In this document: positions 12,201 to 14,632 of the stretch, piece by piece | Layout of the letters: each line of letters starts with the position of its first letter | Numbering within the stretch: position 1 is the first letter of the stretch | Assembly (NCBI GenBank): GCA_040005265.1 | Contig: JBDTZF010000064.1 | Coordinates: forward strand, 1-14,632 | Direction of reading: 5' to 3' | Length of the DNA stretch: 14,632 nucleotides | Source: JBDTZF01 sp040005265 | Lineage (GTDB): Bacteria; Verrucomicrobiota; Verrucomicrobiia; Chthoniobacterales; UBA10450 | The notes under the pieces: generated by a model | The model's input: the letters and a program-made list of their open reading frames with translations, nothing else | Databases searched by the model: none | What the model was told of the DNA's origin: nothing | Made by a program: the position numbers and the translations under genes

Positions 12201-14195
12201 TTAGCCCAGTTTTCTTTGTTTCGGCTGGCGGCGCGGCGCTTTTTCGGGCACCAATCGCAACGCAATCGCCGATTCGGCCGGCAAGGTCCAACTTCCTTCC
12301 GTTCCGACGGCGGCGTTGGCAGTTCCCCCGTAGCGAGGTGACTCGCTCGACCAGAGTATTTCCCATTCCATCCCGAGTGGCGGCGCGAGCAACGGTTCCG
12401 GGGCCGGCGCGAGCACCTGGCGTTCGCCGAAGTTCACCATCAGCAATCTATCATCGGAGTGTTTATCGCTGAAATAACGGAGCCCGAAACTTCTCGGCCC
12501 GAGCACGGCACCATCCACTCCGCCTGTCTTTTGTTCGCGAAATCGCGAGTCTTCCCGCCGCAAACGCAACAAATCGATGTGGAGATTGTAGAGTTGCTTG
12601 TTCTTTTTCCGTTCGGAGAAATCGAGCTTGGAGTTCGCAAACACTTTCGGATCCGATGGCACTGGCAGTCCTTTCTGGACTTCAGGCGTAGCGATCGATG
12701 GAAATTGGGCAAGAAATTGGAACCGGCCTTTGCGAATCGCCTCCCGCATCCCACCATCGCCGACGTCGGTGAAAAATGTGAACGGGGTAGACGATCCGAA
12801 TTCCTGGCCCTGAAACAACAGCGGTGTCCAGGGCCCGAGCAAAAGCAGCGCAGTCATCGCGCGGTAACGGCCGGGCGACGTTTGCAAACGCAGGCGCTCG
12901 CCAGCAGCGGTGTTTGCGACCTGATCGTGATTCTCGATAAAAGCGACGAACGCTTCCGGTGGCGCCCCGAATGTAGGCGTGCCGCGCGGCGCGTCCTGCC
13001 AGACATAGTTTTGCCCTTGGAAAAGGTAACCGTATTTCGCCGCGGAAATAAATTCCTGCGGGAAACCCAGATAATCCGTGTAATACGCTTCGCGCTTTTC
13101 GGTAAGCGCGACCACGGCGCTGTGATGAAAGTCGTCGTTCCATAAACCATCGAGATCGTCGCCGCCTTCCCGGCGCGGCCGGATCAGTTTGGTTTCCTGG
13201 CGCTCGTTTTCAGCGACCATAATAATTGAGCGCGGCTTGGCCGCCTTGCGCGCGGCGCGACCGATTGCGCCGACGATGTATTCGTCGGACTTGTCGAAAA
13301 TGCTCTGGGTCGCGTCGAAACGGAATCCGTCGAAGTGAAACTCGTCGATCCAGTAACGGCCGTTAGTAATGAAAAATTCGCGGACCGGCCCTGAGTTGTG
13401 ACCATCGAAATTAATGGAATCGCCCCAGTCGTTTTCATTTTCGGAGGTCAAATAATCGTCGGAATACGTGCCGAGATAATTTCCGTCGGGACCGAAGTGG
13501 TTGTAGACCACGTCGAGAATTACTCCGATCTTTAATGAGTGGGCGCGATCGATAAACGAGCGCAGATCGTCTGGTGTTCCGTACAAGTGCGACGGCGCGA
13601 AAAGATTTACGCCATCGTATCCCCAACCAAAGTTTCCCGGAAAATCCGCGATCGGCATCATCTCGATGGTGGCGATTCCAATGCGGGCAAGCTCTGCTAG
13701 CTGCTCCGCCGCCGCCTGCCACGTCCCTTCCTTGGTGAACGTGCCGATGTGCATCTCGTAAGTGACCTGCCCCTTCAGCGTCACGCCCTTCCATTTCGCA
13801 TCCTTCCAGCGGAACTTGTCCGGATCGACAACGCAGGAGGAACCGTGCGGGCCATCCGGCTGAAAACGTGAGGCCGGATCGGGATGAAAGTGGTCCGCAT
13901 TGTTTATGCGAAAACGATAACAGGCGCCCCCGCCCGCAGTGGCACTTCCGGAAAAATACCCACCTTTCTCGCGTTGGAGCGGATGGAATGTTCGGTGCGC
14001 ATTTTTCACGGCGCTTTCTTCCAGCACTAGATCGACGCTTTTCGCTTTCGGCGCCCATACCCGAAAGTGCGTTTTGTTTGGCCCGATCAATTCCGCGCCA
14101 ATCGGATAACGGCGTTTGGCCAGTGGTTTCACCTCACTCCTTCGTGGACGACCGGTTTTCCGGTTGTGCGCCTTACTTCTGGATAGCATCGACAT
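12201..14195 (-). CDS. treZ: Malto-oligosyltrehalose trehalohydrolase (GH13)
   Basis: It releases trehalose from maltooligosyl-trehalose, the second step of the TreY/TreZ route, in the cytoplasm. The protein has 664 residues. An N-terminal CBM48-like domain (about 30-125, with F-R-V-W-A-P at 44-49) precedes the (beta/alpha)8 barrel. Visible GH13 regions are D-V-V-Y-N-H at 228-233, G-F-R-F-D294-A-T (nucleophile), V-A-E329-N-E (acid/base) and E-N-H-D424-Q (transition-state stabiliser). The T-Y-E-M-H-I-G-T-F-T stretch at 145-154 and F-Q-G-Q-E-F-G-S-S-T-P-F at 461-472 are typical of TreZ rather than glycogen branching or debranching enzymes. ATG 14195 is taken; ATG 14189 two codons later is possible, as both have weak upstream signals. 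TreY, which makes its substrate, is not in the window. Confidence 0.94.
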   Translation of the reverse strand: MSMLSRSKAHNRKTGRPRRSEVKPLAKRRYPIGAELIGPNKTHFRVWAPKAKSVDLVLEESAVKNAHRTFHPLQREKGGYFSGSATAGGGACYRFRINNADHFHPDPASRFQPDGPHGSSCVVDPDKFRWKDAKWKGVTLKGQVTYEMHIGTFTKEGTWQAAAEQLAELARIGIATIEMMPIADFPGNFGWGYDGVNLFAPSHLYGTPDDLRSFIDRAHSLKIGVILDVVYNHFGPDGNYLGTYSDDYLTSENENDWGDSINFDGHNSGPVREFFITNGRYWIDEFHFDGFRFDATQSIFDKSDEYIVGAIGRAARKAAKPRSIIMVAENERQETKLIRPRREGGDDLDGLWNDDFHHSAVVALTEKREAYYTDYLGFPQEFISAAKYGYLFQGQNYVWQDAPRGTPTFGAPPEAFVAFIENHDQVANTAAGERLRLQTSPGRYRAMTALLLLGPWTPLLFQGQEFGSSTPFTFFTDVGDGGMREAIRKGRFQFLAQFPSIATPEVQKGLPVPSDPKVFANSKLDFSERKKNKQLYNLHIDLLRLRREDSRFREQKTGGVDGAVLGPRSFGLRYFSDKHSDDRLLMVNFGERQVLAPAPEPLLAPPLGMEWEILWSSESPRYGGTANAAVGTEGSWTLPAESAIALRLVPEKAPRRQPKQRKLG

Positions 14196-14238
14196 TTTCG
14201 CTCTGTTCTCGTTTCGTCACCTCGCCTGGACGCCAATC

Positions 14239-14321
14239 AGGTAGGGGCGGTTCACCTGAACCGCCCGCTTGTGTGTGATTCGCAGTTGTGCCGGGCGATG
14301 GAGGTCAATCGCCCCTACCTG
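14239..14321. repeat. Two-hairpin palindromic element (REPIN-like), copy 4
   Basis: It has perfect 12-base inverted ends, CAGGTAGGGGCG (14239-14250) and CGCCCCTACCTG (14310-14321). Inside are GGGCGGTTC-ACCT-GAACCGCCC (9-bp stem, 4-base loop) and GGGCGAT-GGAGGTCA-ATCGCCC (7-bp stem). It lies in the divergent gap upstream of the trehalohydrolase. Bases 14322-14403 between this element and the tandem repeats show nothing recognisable. Confidence 0.78.
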
Positions 14322-14403
14322 TAAATCAGTAAACATTTTTCCCAGCACGACATCGACAATAAACATGGCCTTCACTCGCTAACTAAACAACAAACTCAGA
14401 TAC

Positions 14404-14585
14404 TGTAGCCGGCGGTCGCTGACCCCGGTCTGTGTTCTTGTTTCCGGTTTGCAGAAAATCGCTGGTGACCGAGGTCACCCACCTCGGCTACAACGCCGAT
14501 TGCTGACCGCGGAAATTTTTCTCTGTGCTCTGTTTCTGGTTTGCGGTAAAGCGCTTGGGGTCGAGATCAACGTCTTCGGCTACAA
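14404..14585. repeat. Two tandem copies of a roughly 90-base TGTAGCC...GGCTACA repeat
   Basis: Unit 1 runs from TGTAGCC (14404) to CTCGGCTACA (about 14492), and unit 2 runs on to TTCGGCTACA (14585). Both share a central TCTGTG(T)TCT.GTTTC.GGTTTGC segment (14430-14452 and 14522-14544), and each ends in an imperfect palindrome of the GACCGAGGTC/CCTCGGCTACA type. The second unit stops one base before the probable start codon at 14587. Confidence 0.65.
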
Positions 14586-14586
14586 C

Positions 14587-14632
14587 ATGGAGCGAAACAC
14601 CAGCCTCGTAACTGTAATCGATCACCCGCTCG
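14587..14632 (+). CDS. upp: Probable uracil phosphoribosyltransferase, first 15 codons (runs off the window)
   Basis: The ATG at 14587 opens M-E-R-N-T-S-L-V-T-V-I-D-H-P-L to the window edge. The V-I-D-H-P-L motif right at the N-terminus is typical of uracil phosphoribosyltransferase, the pyrimidine salvage enzyme making UMP from uracil and PRPP, where it is followed by a conserved helix. Only 15 residues are visible and there is no ribosome binding site, because the tandem repeat ends directly upstream. The opposite strand also has an open frame here, so this is a moderate-confidence call from a short motif. Confidence 0.5.
   Translation, partial: MERNTSLVTVIDHPL

Noticed and set aside
11439..12341. 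Long + strand open frame of 300 codons
   Set aside because: It is antisense to the debranching enzyme and spans into the trehalohydrolase; no domain signature is seen.
14404..14585. CRISPR-like array
   Set aside because: There are only two imperfect units about 90 bases long, with palindromic ends and no unique spacers of regular size, and no cas gene is seen.
14489..14631. Open frame on the - strand at the right edge
   Set aside because: Most of it reads through the tandem repeat, and the + strand reading gives a recognisable uracil phosphoribosyltransferase N-terminus.

Overview
The window comes from a moderately GC-rich, Gram-negative-type bacterial chromosome. It is dense with short palindromic interspersed repeats in almost every intergenic gap, a texture seen in soil Verrucomicrobiota (Chthoniobacterales/Udaeobacter-like) and related environmental genomes. 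The phylum is an inference. No rRNA, tRNA, CRISPR array, transposase or phage gene was seen.

Left part, + strand (1-5307): the 3' end of 4-hydroxyphenylpyruvate dioxygenase, then homogentisate 1,2-dioxygenase, then GTP cyclohydrolase I starting 16 bases after it. After a 255-base repeat-filled gap come an unusual triple-domain 6-pyruvoyl-tetrahydropterin-synthase-like protein, a sepiapterin-reductase-like short-chain dehydrogenase, and a membrane-anchored YheO-like PAS protein whose start codon overlaps the dehydrogenase stop (ATGA). Converging on these from the - strand (5520-7280) is a long-form, pterin-dependent phenylalanine 4-hydroxylase.

Taken together, this region encodes most of an animal-like route. 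GTP -> dihydroneopterin triphosphate -> 6-pyruvoyl-tetrahydropterin -> tetrahydrobiopterin (FolE, PTPS, SDR) would supply the cofactor for phenylalanine -> tyrosine (PAH). Tyrosine-derived 4-hydroxyphenylpyruvate is then taken to homogentisate and maleylacetoacetate (HPPD, HGD). Pterin-4a-carbinolamine dehydratase, dihydropteridine reductase, tyrosine aminotransferase and fumarylacetoacetase are not in the window.

Right part, - strand (7497-14195): a secreted L,D-transpeptidase with a long Lys/Pro-Thr-Pro linker, an MscS-type mechanosensitive channel, a glycogen-debranching amylo-alpha-1,6-glucosidase, and malto-oligosyltrehalose trehalohydrolase (TreZ). The last two are 30 bases apart. They point to glycogen/maltodextrin-to-trehalose metabolism, which together with the channel and cell-wall enzyme suggests osmotic-stress functions. 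The last 46 bases carry the probable start of a + strand uracil phosphoribosyltransferase gene.

The two most interesting things are the triplicated PTPS, whose three domains have each lost a different part of the active site in an apparently complementary way, and the two-hairpin repeats, which keep one architecture while their stems differ in sequence.
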